From Craurococcus roseus (lineage in GTDB: Bacteria; Pseudomonadota; Alphaproteobacteria; Acetobacterales; Acetobacteraceae), in the NCBI RefSeq assembly GCF_039523795.1, contig NZ_BAAAFZ010000008.1:485931-549930 (forward strand): a stretch of 64,000 bases of DNA, given 5' to 3'. A program made the position numbers and the translations under genes. Position 1 is the stretch's first letter; each line of letters starts with the position of its first letter. Below are positions 1-8,703 of this stretch, piece after piece. The notes beneath the pieces are model-generated. The model was not told where the DNA came from. It searched no databases and saw nothing but the letters and a program-made list of their open reading frames with translations.

Positions 1-199
1 GCGGACGGACCTCCTGAACAGCGCCGCCGCCGCCGTGATGACCCGGTCGCCCCGCACCATTGGGCCCGACGCGCTCGCGGCCGAGGCGCTCCGGGTGATG
101 GAGCAGCGCTCCATCACCGCCCTCTTCGTCGTGGACGCGGACGGCGCGCCGGTTGGCATCCTGCACATCCACGACCTCCTTCGGGCGGGCGTGGCATGA
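1..199 (+). CDS. kdsD: Arabinose-5-phosphate isomerase, C-terminal part (partial)
   Basis: Only the last 65 codons are present; the gene enters from the left edge. The readable part is a CBS domain ending in the LLRAG tail typical of KdsD/KpsF, after an SIS isomerase domain that would lie outside the window. The enzyme converts ribulose 5-phosphate to arabinose 5-phosphate, the first step of Kdo synthesis for lipopolysaccharide. The stop overlaps the lptC start (ATGA), so it is translationally coupled to the LPS transport genes, which supports the call. The assignment rests on the CBS tail plus context, because the catalytic domain cannot be seen. Confidence 0.8.
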   Translation, partial: RTDLLNSAAAAVMTRSPRTIGPDALAAEALRVMEQRSITALFVVDADGAPVGILHIHDLLRAGVA

Positions 200-903
200 G
201 CACGACCCTGCCCGGCGACGGCCGGCCTTTCGAAGCGCCCGCGCGCGCCCCGGCGCCGCTCCCGGCTCGCAACCACCTCCCGCCGTCGCGGCAGCGGCGT
301 TCGCCGCGGCCGGGGCAACTCGCCCGCCGCCGCATCCTGGTGGGCTTGGCCAAGCGCCTGCTGCCGGCCCTGGCCCTCGCGCTGCTCGCCGTGGTGGTGT
401 TCTGGCCGGAGATCGAAGGCAACGAGGACCGTTCGCGCGTGTCGTTCCGCCGCAGCGCGCAGCCGCGTGCGGAGTCGCTCCGGGTGCTCTCGCCGCGGTA
501 CCAGGACGTGGACGAGATGAGCCGCCCCTACACCGTCACAGCGCGTGTCGCGCAGCAGCTCGGCGCCGAGCAGATCCTCGACCTGGAAGCGCCGCGCGCC
601 GACATGGTGCTGACGGACGGCGGCTGGGTCCACATCAGCGCCGACACCGGCCGCTACGACCGGCCGCGGCACCACCTGGACCTGGCCGGCGACGTCACGG
701 TCCACCACGACAACGGCATGCGGTTCCGCACGCCGGAAGCGGCCGTGGAGATCGAGGCGGGCACGGCCAGCGGCGACGCGCCGGTCTCGGCGCAGGGCCC
801 GTTCGGCACCATCGAGGCCGAGGGCTTCCGGTTGAAGGAGCGGGGCGCCGTGGTGATCTTCACCGGCCGCGCGCACGCCGTGCTGGAAGGCGGGCCCGAA
901 TGA
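196..903 (+). CDS. lptC: LPS export protein LptC
   Basis: 235 residues. LptC is a single-pass inner-membrane protein that accepts lipopolysaccharide from the LptBFG transporter and passes it to periplasmic LptA. The first 50 residues are Pro/Arg-rich and cytoplasmic, followed by one hydrophobic segment at about residues 52-70. The rest is a periplasmic beta-jellyroll of the LptC type, with alternating hydrophobic strands and a conserved D-G-G-W stretch near residue 140. The start ATG overlaps the kdsD stop and the stop overlaps the lptA start, both by 4 nt. The length is somewhat above the roughly 190 residues of E. coli LptC because of the N-terminal extension. Confidence 0.9.
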   Translation: MSTTLPGDGRPFEAPARAPAPLPARNHLPPSRQRRSPRPGQLARRRILVGLAKRLLPALALALLAVVVFWPEIEGNEDRSRVSFRRSAQPRAESLRVLSPRYQDVDEMSRPYTVTARVAQQLGAEQILDLEAPRADMVLTDGGWVHISADTGRYDRPRHHLDLAGDVTVHHDNGMRFRTPEAAVEIEAGTASGDAPVSAQGPFGTIEAEGFRLKERGAVVIFTGRAHAVLEGGPE

Positions 904-1910
904 GGCGGAACCTCCCCTTCCCCCTCGCCTTGGCGGCGCTCTGCTGGGCCGGTTCCGCCGCCGCGCAAGGCATCGACCTGTCGCGGGGCGGACCGGTGGA
1001 CGTCACGGCCAAAGACGGCATCGAGTGGCGCCAAGCGGACCAAGTGGTCATCGGGCGCGGCGACGCGCGGGCTGTGCGGGGCGGCGTGGCCGTGGACGCC
1101 GACCGGCTGATGGCACGCTACCGCCCGTCGCGCGGCCGCGCCGCCGCCGCCGCCGCGCCGACGGGCGGGCCTAACCCGTCGGCGCCCGAAGCCGCGCTCG
1201 GCGGCGGCAGCGAGATCTGGCGGCTGGAAGCGGAAGGCGACGTCCGCATCGCCACCGCCACCGACACCGCGCGCGGCGACCGCGCGGTGTACGACATCGA
1301 CCAAGCGGTGCTGGTGCTGACCGGGCGCGACCTGTCGCTCAACTCGGCGCAGCAGGTCATCACCGCCCGCGACAGCCTGGAATACTGGAGCGCGAAGCGC
1401 ATGGCCGTGGCGCGCGGGGACGCGGTGGTGGTGGACCGGCAGGAGAACCGGCGCGTCCGCGCCGACACGCTGGTCGCCTACTTCCTGGAAGACGCGCCGT
1501 CGGGCACGGCCAACGCGCCGCCGCCACAGCAGCAGCGGCCCGTCCGCCCCGCGGCCGCCGCGTCGGGGGCGCGAGACGCCCCGGGCGCCGGGCGCATCGA
1601 CCGGGTGGAGGGCTTCGGCAACGTCGAGATCCGCACCGCGACGGAGGTGGTGCGCGGCGACCGGGGCGTGTACAGCCCGGCCACCTGCATGGCGCGGCTG
1701 GTGGGGAACGTGCGCATCACCCGCGGCGAGAACCAGCTCAACGGCCGCGAAGCGATCGTGGACGTGTGCAAGGGCGTGGCGCGCTTGGTCTCGGCGCCGG
1801 GGGAGCGGGTGCAAGGCTTGATCCAACCGAACCAGGAAGAGGGCGCCGCCGGCGGCGGCGCGTCGTCCCCTGCCCCCAACGCAGCCCCTTCCGGGCGACC
1901 CCGCCGATGA
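900..1910 (+). CDS. lptA: LPS transport periplasmic protein LptA
   Basis: 336 residues starting at the ATG that overlaps the lptC stop. A signal peptide is evident: MRRN, then a hydrophobic core, then AAAQG with likely cleavage after residue 22-24. The mature part contains OstA/LptA-type beta-strand repeats (residues about 30-190 and 220-310) that form the periplasmic bridge carrying LPS to the outer membrane. It is nearly twice the length of E. coli LptA. Two low-complexity inserts, Ala/Gly/Pro-rich near 80-100 and Pro/Gln-rich near 200-225, interrupt the strands, and the C-terminus is another disordered tail. The 4-nt overlaps with lptC and lptB indicate one transcript. Confidence 0.88.
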   Translation: MRRNLPFPLALAALCWAGSAAAQGIDLSRGGPVDVTAKDGIEWRQADQVVIGRGDARAVRGGVAVDADRLMARYRPSRGRAAAAAAPTGGPNPSAPEAALGGGSEIWRLEAEGDVRIATATDTARGDRAVYDIDQAVLVLTGRDLSLNSAQQVITARDSLEYWSAKRMAVARGDAVVVDRQENRRVRADTLVAYFLEDAPSGTANAPPPQQQRPVRPAAAASGARDAPGAGRIDRVEGFGNVEIRTATEVVRGDRGVYSPATCMARLVGNVRITRGENQLNGREAIVDVCKGVARLVSAPGERVQGLIQPNQEEGAAGGGASSPAPNAAPSGRPRR

Positions 1911-2689
1911 ACGTGCAACCCGCCGCGGCCCCGGTCGCCGGCCCGGCGCTCCGCGCCGTCGCCGGCGAGGGCGGGCTGTCGGCCACCGGTTTGGGCAAGC
2001 GCTACCGCAAGCGACCGGTGGTGCGGAACGTCTCCGTCAGCCTCCGGCGCGGCGAGGCGGTGGGGCTGCTCGGCCCGAACGGCGCCGGCAAGACCACCAC
2101 CTTCTACATGATCACCGGCCTGGTGCAGCCCGACGAGGGCACGGTGACGATGGACGGGCACGACGTGACCCGCTTGCCGATGTACCGGCGCGCCCGCCTC
2201 GGCCTCGGCTACCTGCCACAGGAGGCCTCGATCTTCCGCGGCCTCAACGTGGAGGACAACATCCGCGCCGCCCTGGAGGTGGTGGAGCCGGTGCGGGACC
2301 GGCGCGAGCAGATGCTGGACGCGCTGCTCGCCGAGTTCGGCATCGCCCACCTCCGGCGCACCCCGGCCCTGGCGCTGTCGGGCGGCGAGCGGCGGCGCTG
2401 CGAGATCGCGCGGGCGCTGGCCACTCACCCTTCGTACATCCTTTTGGACGAACCTCTGGCGGGCATCGACCCGATCGCGGTGGGAGAGATCCGCGATCTG
2501 GTCAAGCACCTGAAGAACAGGGGCATCGGCGTGCTGATAACCGACCACAACGTCCGGGAAACGCTGGAGATCATCGACCGCGCCTACATCCTCCACGAGG
2601 GTCAGGTGCTCATGGAAGGCGAGCCACGCGACATCGTGGCGCACGAGGGGGTCCGCCGAGTCTACCTGGGCGACCGCTTCAGCCTGTGA
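1907..2689 (+). CDS. lptB: LPS export ABC transporter ATP-binding protein LptB
   Basis: 260 residues when started at the ATG overlapping the lptA stop. LptB is the cytoplasmic ATPase of LptBFG, which extracts LPS from the inner membrane. All nucleotide-binding elements are visible: Walker A GPNGAGKT at 56-63, Q-loop near 105, signature LSGGE at 157-161, Walker B YILLDEP at 177-183 and the switch histidine at 214. The typical LptB stretch LLDEPLAGIDP is present. The first 23 residues are an Ala-rich extension. An in-frame start further upstream would overlap lptA extensively and is rejected. The stop overlaps the GTG start of rpoN. Confidence 0.95.
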   Translation: MNVQPAAAPVAGPALRAVAGEGGLSATGLGKRYRKRPVVRNVSVSLRRGEAVGLLGPNGAGKTTTFYMITGLVQPDEGTVTMDGHDVTRLPMYRRARLGLGYLPQEASIFRGLNVEDNIRAALEVVEPVRDRREQMLDALLAEFGIAHLRRTPALALSGGERRRCEIARALATHPSYILLDEPLAGIDPIAVGEIRDLVKHLKNRGIGVLITDHNVRETLEIIDRAYILHEGQVLMEGEPRDIVAHEGVRRVYLGDRFSL

Positions 2690-4209
2690 ACGCCATGCAC
2701 CTGCTGGCCCCCCGCCTCGACCTGCGGCAGTCCCAGGCGCTGGTGATGACGCCGCAACTGCGGCAGGCCATCAAGCTGTTGCAGTCCTCCAACCTCGAAG
2801 TGGCCGCCTTCGTCGACGAGGAATTGGAGCGCAACCCGCTCCTGGAACGCGACGAGTGGCGGGAGCCGGCCGGCCCCGGGGAGGACGAAGGCCGACCGGC
2901 CGACGCGCCGCTCCCGGCGGCGCTCGCCGACTGCCACGCCGCCATCGTCTCAGACGCGCTCCCCGCCGACGGCGCCGCGCCACTCGACGCTGAATGGCGC
3001 GACCTCCACGGCACGGACGGGCACGGCGCCGGTTACGACGGCGGCGCCCAGACCCACTACGGCCGCGGCGGGCGCGCCGACTTCTCCGACGACCCCGGCG
3101 GCGTCGAGGACATGGCCGGCACCGGGCGCTCCCTGCGCGAGCACCTGGGGGAGCAGGTCCGGCTCGGCTTCTCCGATCCCGCCGACCGGCTGATCGCCGC
3201 GGCCCTGCTCGCCCTCGTCGATCCGGCCGGGAGGCTGGCCGCGGCGGACGACGCGCTCGCGGCGGCGCTCGGGTGCGAGGCGCCGCGCGTGGCCGCCGTC
3301 CGCGCGCGGATGCAGCGCTTCGACCCGGTGGGCATGTTCTGCCGCGACCTGCGCGAGTGCTTGGCCGTGCAGCTCGCGGAGCGGGACCGGCTGGATCCTG
3401 CCATGCGCGCGCTGCTCGACAACCTCGACCTACTGGCGAAGCGCGACCGGGCCGGGCTGATGCGCCTCTGCGGCGTGGACGCCGAGGACCTGGCCGACAT
3501 GGCCGCCGAGATCCGCCGGCTCGACCCGAAGCCGGGCGCGTCCTTCGACGCGGCGCCGGCGCCGGCGTTGGTGCCGGACGTGCTGATGCGCCGCGCGCCG
3601 GACGGCGGTTGGGCGCTGGAACTCAACCCGGACACGCTGCCGCGCGTGCTGGTGAACCGCGGCTTCCACGCCCGCGCCCTGCTGGGCGCCCGCTCGCGCG
3701 ACGACCGGACCTTCCTGACCGAACGGCTCCAAAGCGCCAACTGGCTCATCAAGAGCCTGGAGCAGCGCGCCGGCACCATCCTGAAGGTGGCGGCGGCGAT
3801 CGTCGCCCGCCAGGAAGGCTTCTTCCGGCACGGCGTGGGCCACCTCCGCCCGCTCATCCTGCGCGACGTCGCCGACGAGGTCTCCCTGCACGAGAGCACC
3901 GTCAGCCGCGTGACCGCGAACAAGCACATTGCGACGCCCCGCGGCACCTTCGAGCTGAAATACTTCTTCACCACCGCCATCGCCGGCACGGGCGGCGGCG
4001 AAAGCCACAGCGCCGAGGCGGTGCGGCACCGCATACGCGCGCTCGTGGACGCCGAGGACCCGGCGGCGGTGCTGTCCGACGACACGATCGTCGAGCGGTT
4101 GCGGCAGGAAGGCGTGGACATCGCCCGGCGGACCGTGGCCAAATACAGGGATGCGTTGCGGATACCGAGTTCGATGCAACGCAAGCGGGAAAAGGCCGTC
4201 CCGGCCTGA
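2686..4209 (+). CDS. rpoN: RNA polymerase sigma-54 factor
   Basis: 507 residues. RpoN directs RNA polymerase to -24/-12 promoters that need AAA+ activators, often for nitrogen metabolism, motility or envelope functions. Region I is the Gln/Leu-rich start (residues about 10-55, with LRQAIKLLQ), followed by an acidic Gly/Asp-rich region II to about 135. The core-binding domain and the helix-turn-helix follow, with the RpoN box ARRTVAKYR at 480-488 near the C-terminus. The GTG start at 2686 overlaps the lptB stop; an ATG three codons downstream (2695) is an alternative. The placement after lptB and before hpf is the classic proteobacterial order. Confidence 0.96.
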   Translation: MNAMHLLAPRLDLRQSQALVMTPQLRQAIKLLQSSNLEVAAFVDEELERNPLLERDEWREPAGPGEDEGRPADAPLPAALADCHAAIVSDALPADGAAPLDAEWRDLHGTDGHGAGYDGGAQTHYGRGGRADFSDDPGGVEDMAGTGRSLREHLGEQVRLGFSDPADRLIAAALLALVDPAGRLAAADDALAAALGCEAPRVAAVRARMQRFDPVGMFCRDLRECLAVQLAERDRLDPAMRALLDNLDLLAKRDRAGLMRLCGVDAEDLADMAAEIRRLDPKPGASFDAAPAPALVPDVLMRRAPDGGWALELNPDTLPRVLVNRGFHARALLGARSRDDRTFLTERLQSANWLIKSLEQRAGTILKVAAAIVARQEGFFRHGVGHLRPLILRDVADEVSLHESTVSRVTANKHIATPRGTFELKYFFTTAIAGTGGGESHSAEAVRHRIRALVDAEDPAAVLSDDTIVERLRQEGVDIARRTVAKYRDALRIPSSMQRKREKAVPA

Positions 4210-4305
4210 AGTGTCTCCGGCGCCGCGCGGGTCCTCCGCGGGCGCCGCCGCCGGCAGCGGACCGGGCGGTCCTTCGCCGCGATGGCAGAAGGAGAAGAAT
4301 CCCAC

Positions 4306-4938
4306 ATGCACATCACCGTCGCAGGCAAGCAGGTCGAAACCGGCGAAGCGCTGAAGACGCACGTCCGGGACGGGCTGGGCGCGATAGCGAAGAAGTACTT
4401 CGACCACGCGCTCGAAGCCAACGTGACCTTCCGCCGCGACGCCAAGGGACGGCTTGGCGCCTTCAACTGCGACATCAACCTCAAGGCCGGCCGCAACCTC
4501 TTCGTCCGCGGCGAGGGCGAGGGCCCCGACGCGCACCGCGCCTTCGAGGTGGCGGCGGAGCACGTGGCCAAACGACTGCGACGCTACCGAAGGAAGGTGA
4601 ACGACCACGCCCGCGGCCTGGCCGAAGAGCGGGCCGGAGCGGCCGAGACCGCGCCGCAGTACGTGGTCTCCCCCGCGGACGACGAGAACGACGAAGCCGC
4701 CGCGGCGGCGTCCGCCCCCAACGGCGCGGACGGCCACGGCGGCGTAGAAGGGCACGGCGCGATCGTCGCGGAGCAACCGGCCGAGATCGCGCGGTTGTCC
4801 TTGAGCGAGGCCGTGATGCGCCTCGACTTGGCGCAGATGCCCGCCCTGCCCTTCCGCAACAGCGGCTCCGGCGCGATCAACTTGGTGTACCGGCGCACGG
4901 ACGGCTGCATCGGCTGGATCGACCTGCCGCCCGGCTGA
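4306..4938 (+). CDS. hpf: Ribosome hibernation promoting factor, long form
   Basis: 210 residues from ATG 4306, chosen because AAGGAG lies 11 nt upstream and the protein then begins with the conserved MHITVAGKQV; another in-frame ATG at 4282 has no such site. The N-terminal half (1-105) is the HPF/YfiA fold, with basic patches that bind the decoding centre of 30S. A flexible acidic linker (about 115-155) leads to a C-terminal dimerisation domain (about 158-205), which marks the long form that builds 100S ribosomes. The usual partner ptsN does not follow; the next gene is convergent. Confidence 0.92.
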   Translation: MHITVAGKQVETGEALKTHVRDGLGAIAKKYFDHALEANVTFRRDAKGRLGAFNCDINLKAGRNLFVRGEGEGPDAHRAFEVAAEHVAKRLRRYRRKVNDHARGLAEERAGAAETAPQYVVSPADDENDEAAAAASAPNGADGHGGVEGHGAIVAEQPAEIARLSLSEAVMRLDLAQMPALPFRNSGSGAINLVYRRTDGCIGWIDLPPG

Positions 4939-5062
4939 GACGGAGGCCAGCGGCGGCCGGTGTCGGAACCGCCGGTTCCGGCTCGGCTCGCCGCGGTGGG
5001 CCCGAACCGATGACGGAACCGGGGCGCCGGCCGAGTTCCGCGGGCGCCGTCGTGCCGGCCTA

Positions 5063-5094
5063 TGTGGGGCCTGCTTCGAAAAGCAGGTCCCACA
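5063..5094. terminator. Bidirectional hairpin between hpf and the DUF1150 gene
   Basis: A 14-bp stem (5063-5076 paired with 5081-5094, one G-T pair) closes on a CGAA tetraloop. It sits between the convergent hpf (+) and DUF1150 (-) genes. No long T-tract follows in either direction, so termination activity is inferred from the stem strength and the convergent context. The same kind of sequence also occurs in proteobacteria as a dispersed extragenic palindrome. Confidence 0.6.
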
Positions 5095-5107
5095 CCGCCC
5101 TACGGCG

Positions 5108-5344
5108 TCAGTGAACCAACGCCGGTTCCATCTCGTGTTGGAGGATGGCGGCGACCGCCAAGTCGGCGCTCGGCGCGGCGCCGATCGGGGTTCCGTCGGC
5201 GGCGTGGATGGCCATGGCCTTGACGCCGTTCACCACCACCGGACGGATGTAGGCGATATCCTGCGCGCCGAAGCCCGCCCAGTCGGCCACGGAGATGTCT
5301 TTGAGGTGCTCAGGCGCTCCGGCCGGGGTGTCGTTACGGTTCAT
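5108..5344 (-). CDS. DUF1150 family protein
   Basis: 78 residues from the ATG at 5344, which has AGGAG about 10 nt upstream; an in-frame start 7 codons earlier lacks this spacing. The protein is a compact alpha/beta unit containing the DUF1150 hallmarks: I-A-Y-I-R-P near residue 32, a hydrophobic V-N-G-V strand and an HAADG turn. DUF1150 proteins are small, cytoplasmic and nearly restricted to alphaproteobacteria, where they usually sit next to an Hsp20 gene, as here. Their biochemical role is unknown; the linkage suggests a stress-related function, which is inference. Confidence 0.82.
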   Translation of the reverse strand: MNRNDTPAGAPEHLKDISVADWAGFGAQDIAYIRPVVVNGVKAMAIHAADGTPIGAAPSADLAVAAILQHEMEPALVH

Positions 5345-5420
5345 GTCAGAAACTCCTTTCCGCACGGCCGCATGGGGCCCGTGCGATGGATGGCGGGGCT
5401 TCGGGCGCGGCGAGCGGCGG

Positions 5421-5879
5421 TCAGGCCTCGCCAGCGCCCCCCTCGACCAAGGACCTGGTGGCCCCGTTGGTCGTCTTGTTGATCTCGATGCGCTTGACCC
5501 GGACCTCCGGTTGCGGCCGGCGCAGCTCGACGTGCAACAGGCCGTTGTCGAGCCAAGCGCCTTCGACCTCGATCCCCTCCGCGAGCACGAAGGCCCGTTG
5601 GAACTGACGCGCGGCGATGCCGCGGTGGAGGAAGACGCGCCCCTCGGAGTCGTCGGCTTGGCGCCCCCGGATGACGAGCTGGTTGTCTTCCTGGGTGATC
5701 TGGAGGTCGTCCATGGCGAAGCCGGCCACCGCGAGGGTGATGCGGAGCCGGCCTTCGGCCATCTGCTCTATGTTGTACGGGGGGTAGCCGTCGGAGCTCT
5801 TGCCTACCCGATCCAGCATTTGCTCGAGGTGGTCGAAGCCCAGGAACAAGGGCGAGCCGAAGACGGACGGGCGCGACAT
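5421..5879 (-). CDS. Small heat-shock protein, Hsp20 (IbpA/HspA class)
   Basis: 152 residues from ATG 5879, preceded by a strong GGAGG. An alpha-crystallin domain spans about residues 35-125. The N-terminus carries the class-A stretch around P-P-Y-N-I-E (residues 33-38), and the domain ends near R-R-I-E-I-N-K. Such proteins hold unfolding polypeptides in refoldable form for DnaK/ClpB. It precedes DUF1150 by 76 nt on the same strand, the standard alphaproteobacterial pair. The C-terminal tail is short and Gly/Ala-rich; an I-X-I oligomerisation motif is suggested by I-E-I. Confidence 0.92.
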   Translation of the reverse strand: MSRPSVFGSPLFLGFDHLEQMLDRVGKSSDGYPPYNIEQMAEGRLRITLAVAGFAMDDLQITQEDNQLVIRGRQADDSEGRVFLHRGIAARQFQRAFVLAEGIEVEGAWLDNGLLHVELRRPQPEVRVKRIEINKTTNGATRSLVEGGAGEA

Positions 5880-6056
5880 GCGGTGGCCTCCTCGAAGAGA
5901 GCGAAGCGTGCGGCCGGGCCCGAAGCACCCGGCCGCAGCGTCCATGTCGTAACCTCGTCCGGTTGTTGCAAGGGGGCCGTTGCGGGACCGTGTGTTGCGC
6001 TCGGGAGCCGCGGCGCGTAGATGCCCGCCCCGGCTTCCGCCTCCAGCACCGCATCC

Positions 6057-6587
6057 ATGACAGACCCCGACGACATCCCACCCATCCTGCTGTTTCCCGA
6101 CCCGCACCTGCGGGCCAAGGCCCGCCCGGTCGGCCCGGCGGACGCCAACGTCGTGCGCGACCTCGCGCCAAGGATGCTGGAGGCGATGTACCGCGCGCCC
6201 GGTATCGGTTTGGCCGCGCCGCAGGTGGGGGTAGACCTGCGCTTGGTGGTGGTGGACCTCCAGCGCGACGACCGGCGTGAGCCGATGGTGCTGGTCAACC
6301 CGGAGGTGGTGGCCGCCAGCGCCGAGGAGGCGGTGCGGGAGGAAGGGTGCCTGTCCCTGCCCGGCCACTACGCAGAGGTGTCGCGGCCGGCGCGGGTCAA
6401 GCTCCGCTACCACGACCTGTCCGGCGCCCGGCGCGAGGTGGAAGGGGACGGGCTGCTCGCCGCCTGCCTCCAGCACGAGGTGGACCACCTCGACGGGGTG
6501 CTGTTCGTGGACCACCTGAGCCCGCTCAAGCGCAACATGATCCTCCGTCGCATCGCGAAAGAGCGCAAGCAGCAGGTGCGGGGATGA
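6057..6587 (+). CDS. def: Peptide deformylase
   Basis: 176 residues from ATG 6057; an earlier in-frame ATG at 6021 would add 12 residues outside the family consensus. Def removes the formyl group from nascent N-termini. The three signature motifs are present: GIGLAAPQ at 49-56, EGCLS at 96-100 with metal ligand Cys98, and HEVDH at 140-144 with ligands His140 and His144 and catalytic Glu141. The stop overlaps the fmt start by 4 nt, so the enzymes that add and remove formyl are made together. Confidence 0.96.
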   Translation: MTDPDDIPPILLFPDPHLRAKARPVGPADANVVRDLAPRMLEAMYRAPGIGLAAPQVGVDLRLVVVDLQRDDRREPMVLVNPEVVAASAEEAVREEGCLSLPGHYAEVSRPARVKLRYHDLSGARREVEGDGLLAACLQHEVDHLDGVLFVDHLSPLKRNMILRRIAKERKQQVRG

Positions 6588-7540
6588 GCGGGGCGGGACT
6601 GGCGGCACCGCGGCTGCGCCTCGCTTTCCTCGGCAGCCCGGACTTCTCGGTGCCCACGCTCCGCGCCCTCCACGCGGCGGGGCACGAGATCGCGGCCGTC
6701 TACTGCCAACCGCCCCGCCCCGCCGGCCGCGGCAAGCACGAGGCGCGCTGCCCCGTCCACCGGCTGGCGGAGGAGGAACTGGGCCTGCCGGTCCGCGCCC
6801 CGGCGCGGCTCCGGGGCAACGCGGGGGAGCACGCCTTCTTCGCGGGACTCGGGCTCGACGCGGCGGTGGTGGTCGCCTACGGGCTGATCCTGCCGGCGCC
6901 CATGCTGGACGCGCCCCGGCTCGGTTGCTTCAACATACACGCCTCCCTGCTGCCGCGCTGGCGCGGCGCGGCGCCGATCCACGCCGCGCTGCTGGCCGGC
7001 GACGCGGAAACCGGCGTCACCATCATGCGGATGGACGAGGGCCTCGACACCGGCCCGATCCTGCTCCAGCGCGCCGTGCCGATCGGGCCGCGCTCGAGGA
7101 ACCCGGAACTGCACGACGTCCTCGCGGCGCTCGGCGCGGAGATGGCGCTGGAGGCGCTGGCAGCCGACCCGCCCTCCAGCCCGCAGCCGGCCGAGGGCGC
7201 CACCACCGCGCCCAAGCTCTCCAAGGCGGACGGCAAGCTGGACTGGCGGCAAGACGCCGCGTTCCTCGACCGCAAGGTGCGCGCATTCGAGCCGTGGCCC
7301 GGCACCTTCTTCGAGCACGAGGGCACCGCCATCCGCGTGCTGGAGGCCGAGCCGGCGCCGGCGCCGCCCCCGGCCAGGGCGCCGGCGCCCCCCGGCACGG
7401 TGCTGGACGGGCTTCCCACCGTGGCCTGCGGGACCGGCGCGCTCCGCCTGCTCCGGCTGCAACGGCCGGGCCGCGCGCCGATGTCCGCGGAGGAGTTCCT
7501 GCGCGGATACGCCTTGCCCCCCGGCACGGTGCTGGGGTGA
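6584..7540 (+). CDS. fmt: Methionyl-tRNA formyltransferase
   Basis: 318 residues. The enzyme formylates initiator Met-tRNA using 10-formyl-tetrahydrofolate. The N-terminal formyltransferase fold carries the catalytic trio Asn117, His119 and Asp155, at the same spacing as Asn106/His108/Asp144 of E. coli, inside the recognisable HASLLPRWRG block. A Pro/Ala-rich linker (about 252-265) precedes the C-terminal OB-like tRNA-binding domain, which ends in the usual L-R-G-Y. It overlaps def at its start and truA at its stop. Confidence 0.96.
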   Translation: MSGAGLAAPRLRLAFLGSPDFSVPTLRALHAAGHEIAAVYCQPPRPAGRGKHEARCPVHRLAEEELGLPVRAPARLRGNAGEHAFFAGLGLDAAVVVAYGLILPAPMLDAPRLGCFNIHASLLPRWRGAAPIHAALLAGDAETGVTIMRMDEGLDTGPILLQRAVPIGPRSRNPELHDVLAALGAEMALEALAADPPSSPQPAEGATTAPKLSKADGKLDWRQDAAFLDRKVRAFEPWPGTFFEHEGTAIRVLEAEPAPAPPPARAPAPPGTVLDGLPTVACGTGALRLLRLQRPGRAPMSAEEFLRGYALPPGTVLG

Positions 7541-8310
7541 CGACGCGGCGGCGCTACGCGTTGACCCTGGAGTACGACGGCGCGCCCTTTGTCGGCTGGC
7601 AGCGGCAGGACAACGGGCTTTCGGTGCAGCAGGTGCTGGAAGAGGCGGCGGCCCGGTTGAACAACGGCGTCCCGCCCCTCGCGGTGGCGGCCGGCCGCAC
7701 CGACGCCGGGGTCCATGCAGAGGGGCAGGTGGCGGAAATCGAGATCGCCGCGGGGGAGCTGCCGCCGGAGCGGGTGCGGGAGGCGCTGAATTTCCACACG
7801 CGCCCGCATCCCGTTTCCGCGGTGCGCGCCGCCGTCGCGCCGGAGGGCTGGAGCGCGCGCTTCTCCGCGGTGCGGCGCGGCTACCGCTACCGCATCCTGA
7901 ACCGCCGCGCCCGGCCGGCGCTCGACATCGGGCGGGTGTGGCACGTGCAGGGAAGGCTCGACACGGAGGCGATGCACGCGGCGGCGCAGGCGCTGCTCGG
8001 CCGGCACGACTTCTCGGCCTTCCGCGCCGCCTCCTGCCAAGCGAAGACGGCGGAGCGCACGCTGGACCGGCTGGACGTGAGCCGGCTGGGCGACGAGGTG
8101 GTGGTGACGGCGGAGGCGCGGAGCTTCCTGCACCACCAGGTCCGCAACCTGGTCGGCACGCTGGCGATGGTGGGCCTCGGGCGCCGCGGGCCGGAATGGC
8201 CGCGCCGGGTGCTGGACGGGCGCGACCGCACACGGGCCGGGCAGACGGCGCCGGCGGAGGGGCTGTGCTTCGTGTTCGTGCGCTACAACGTCGAGCCGGA
8301 GTGGACCTGA
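7537..8310 (+). CDS. truA: tRNA pseudouridine(38-40) synthase
   Basis: 257 residues from a GTG start overlapping the fmt stop (GTGA). TruA isomerises uridines 38-40 in the anticodon stem-loop of many tRNAs. The catalytic aspartate is Asp56 in the invariant GRTDAGVHA block, and the substrate-binding F-L-H-H-Q-V-R-N motif lies near residue 200. The protein opens with the family-typical L-E-Y-D-G stretch. Length and motifs are normal. The def-fmt-truA order is common in alphaproteobacteria. Confidence 0.96.
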   Translation: MTTRRRYALTLEYDGAPFVGWQRQDNGLSVQQVLEEAAARLNNGVPPLAVAAGRTDAGVHAEGQVAEIEIAAGELPPERVREALNFHTRPHPVSAVRAAVAPEGWSARFSAVRRGYRYRILNRRARPALDIGRVWHVQGRLDTEAMHAAAQALLGRHDFSAFRAASCQAKTAERTLDRLDVSRLGDEVVVTAEARSFLHHQVRNLVGTLAMVGLGRRGPEWPRRVLDGRDRTRAGQTAPAEGLCFVFVRYNVEPEWT

Positions 8311-8703
8311 GCGGGGGATGGCGGCTCCGGCCCGCGCCACCCCACCGCCCTGCCCCTTACGCTCCTGCGTGATCACCCGCCCTGGACGATCGTTCTCGGA
8401 CAAATGGCGCGGCTCGGGCGTGGACGGCGGGATTGTAGCTGTTGGGCATTGGAAGCGCGAACTTTCCCGCAATCGGCGACAATGGACGGCGCTGCGGTTG
8501 TGGGGGAGCGGGGGCGCGGTTTTTGGCTTCGTTTCCGCGCACCGAAGGGGCGGGCCGTGACGCCGGGGGACGGACCCCGGCGCGGTCCCCGCTTCGCCGC
8601 GCAACCATCTCCGCGCCCTGCGCGATGTCCTCCGCGCCCTTGGCCACCCTGCCCCGGCGCGGGCAGCATCGCCGGGCAGCACGGCTCGAAAGGCTCACTC
8701 CCG
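8311..8703. other. Noncoding stretch between truA and the methyltransferase gene
   Basis: No reading frame here has a family resemblance or a good ribosome binding site. It presumably holds the promoter of the downstream methyltransferase gene. One notable string is TCGGACAAATGGCG at 8396-8409, close to the 13-mer repeated at 52.6-53.0 kb. No convincing hairpin or RNA gene was seen. Confidence 0.5.

Noticed and set aside
153..899. Upstream extension of the lptA frame to 153
   Set aside because: It overlaps lptC in another frame and removes the signal peptide from the N-terminus; ATG 900 with a 4-nt overlap fits the operon.
5945..5975. Heat-shock (sigma-32) promoter before hsp20
   Set aside because: A minus-strand CCCCTTG is present at 5969-5975, but the -10 at the expected distance (TACGACA) does not match the alphaproteobacterial consensus.
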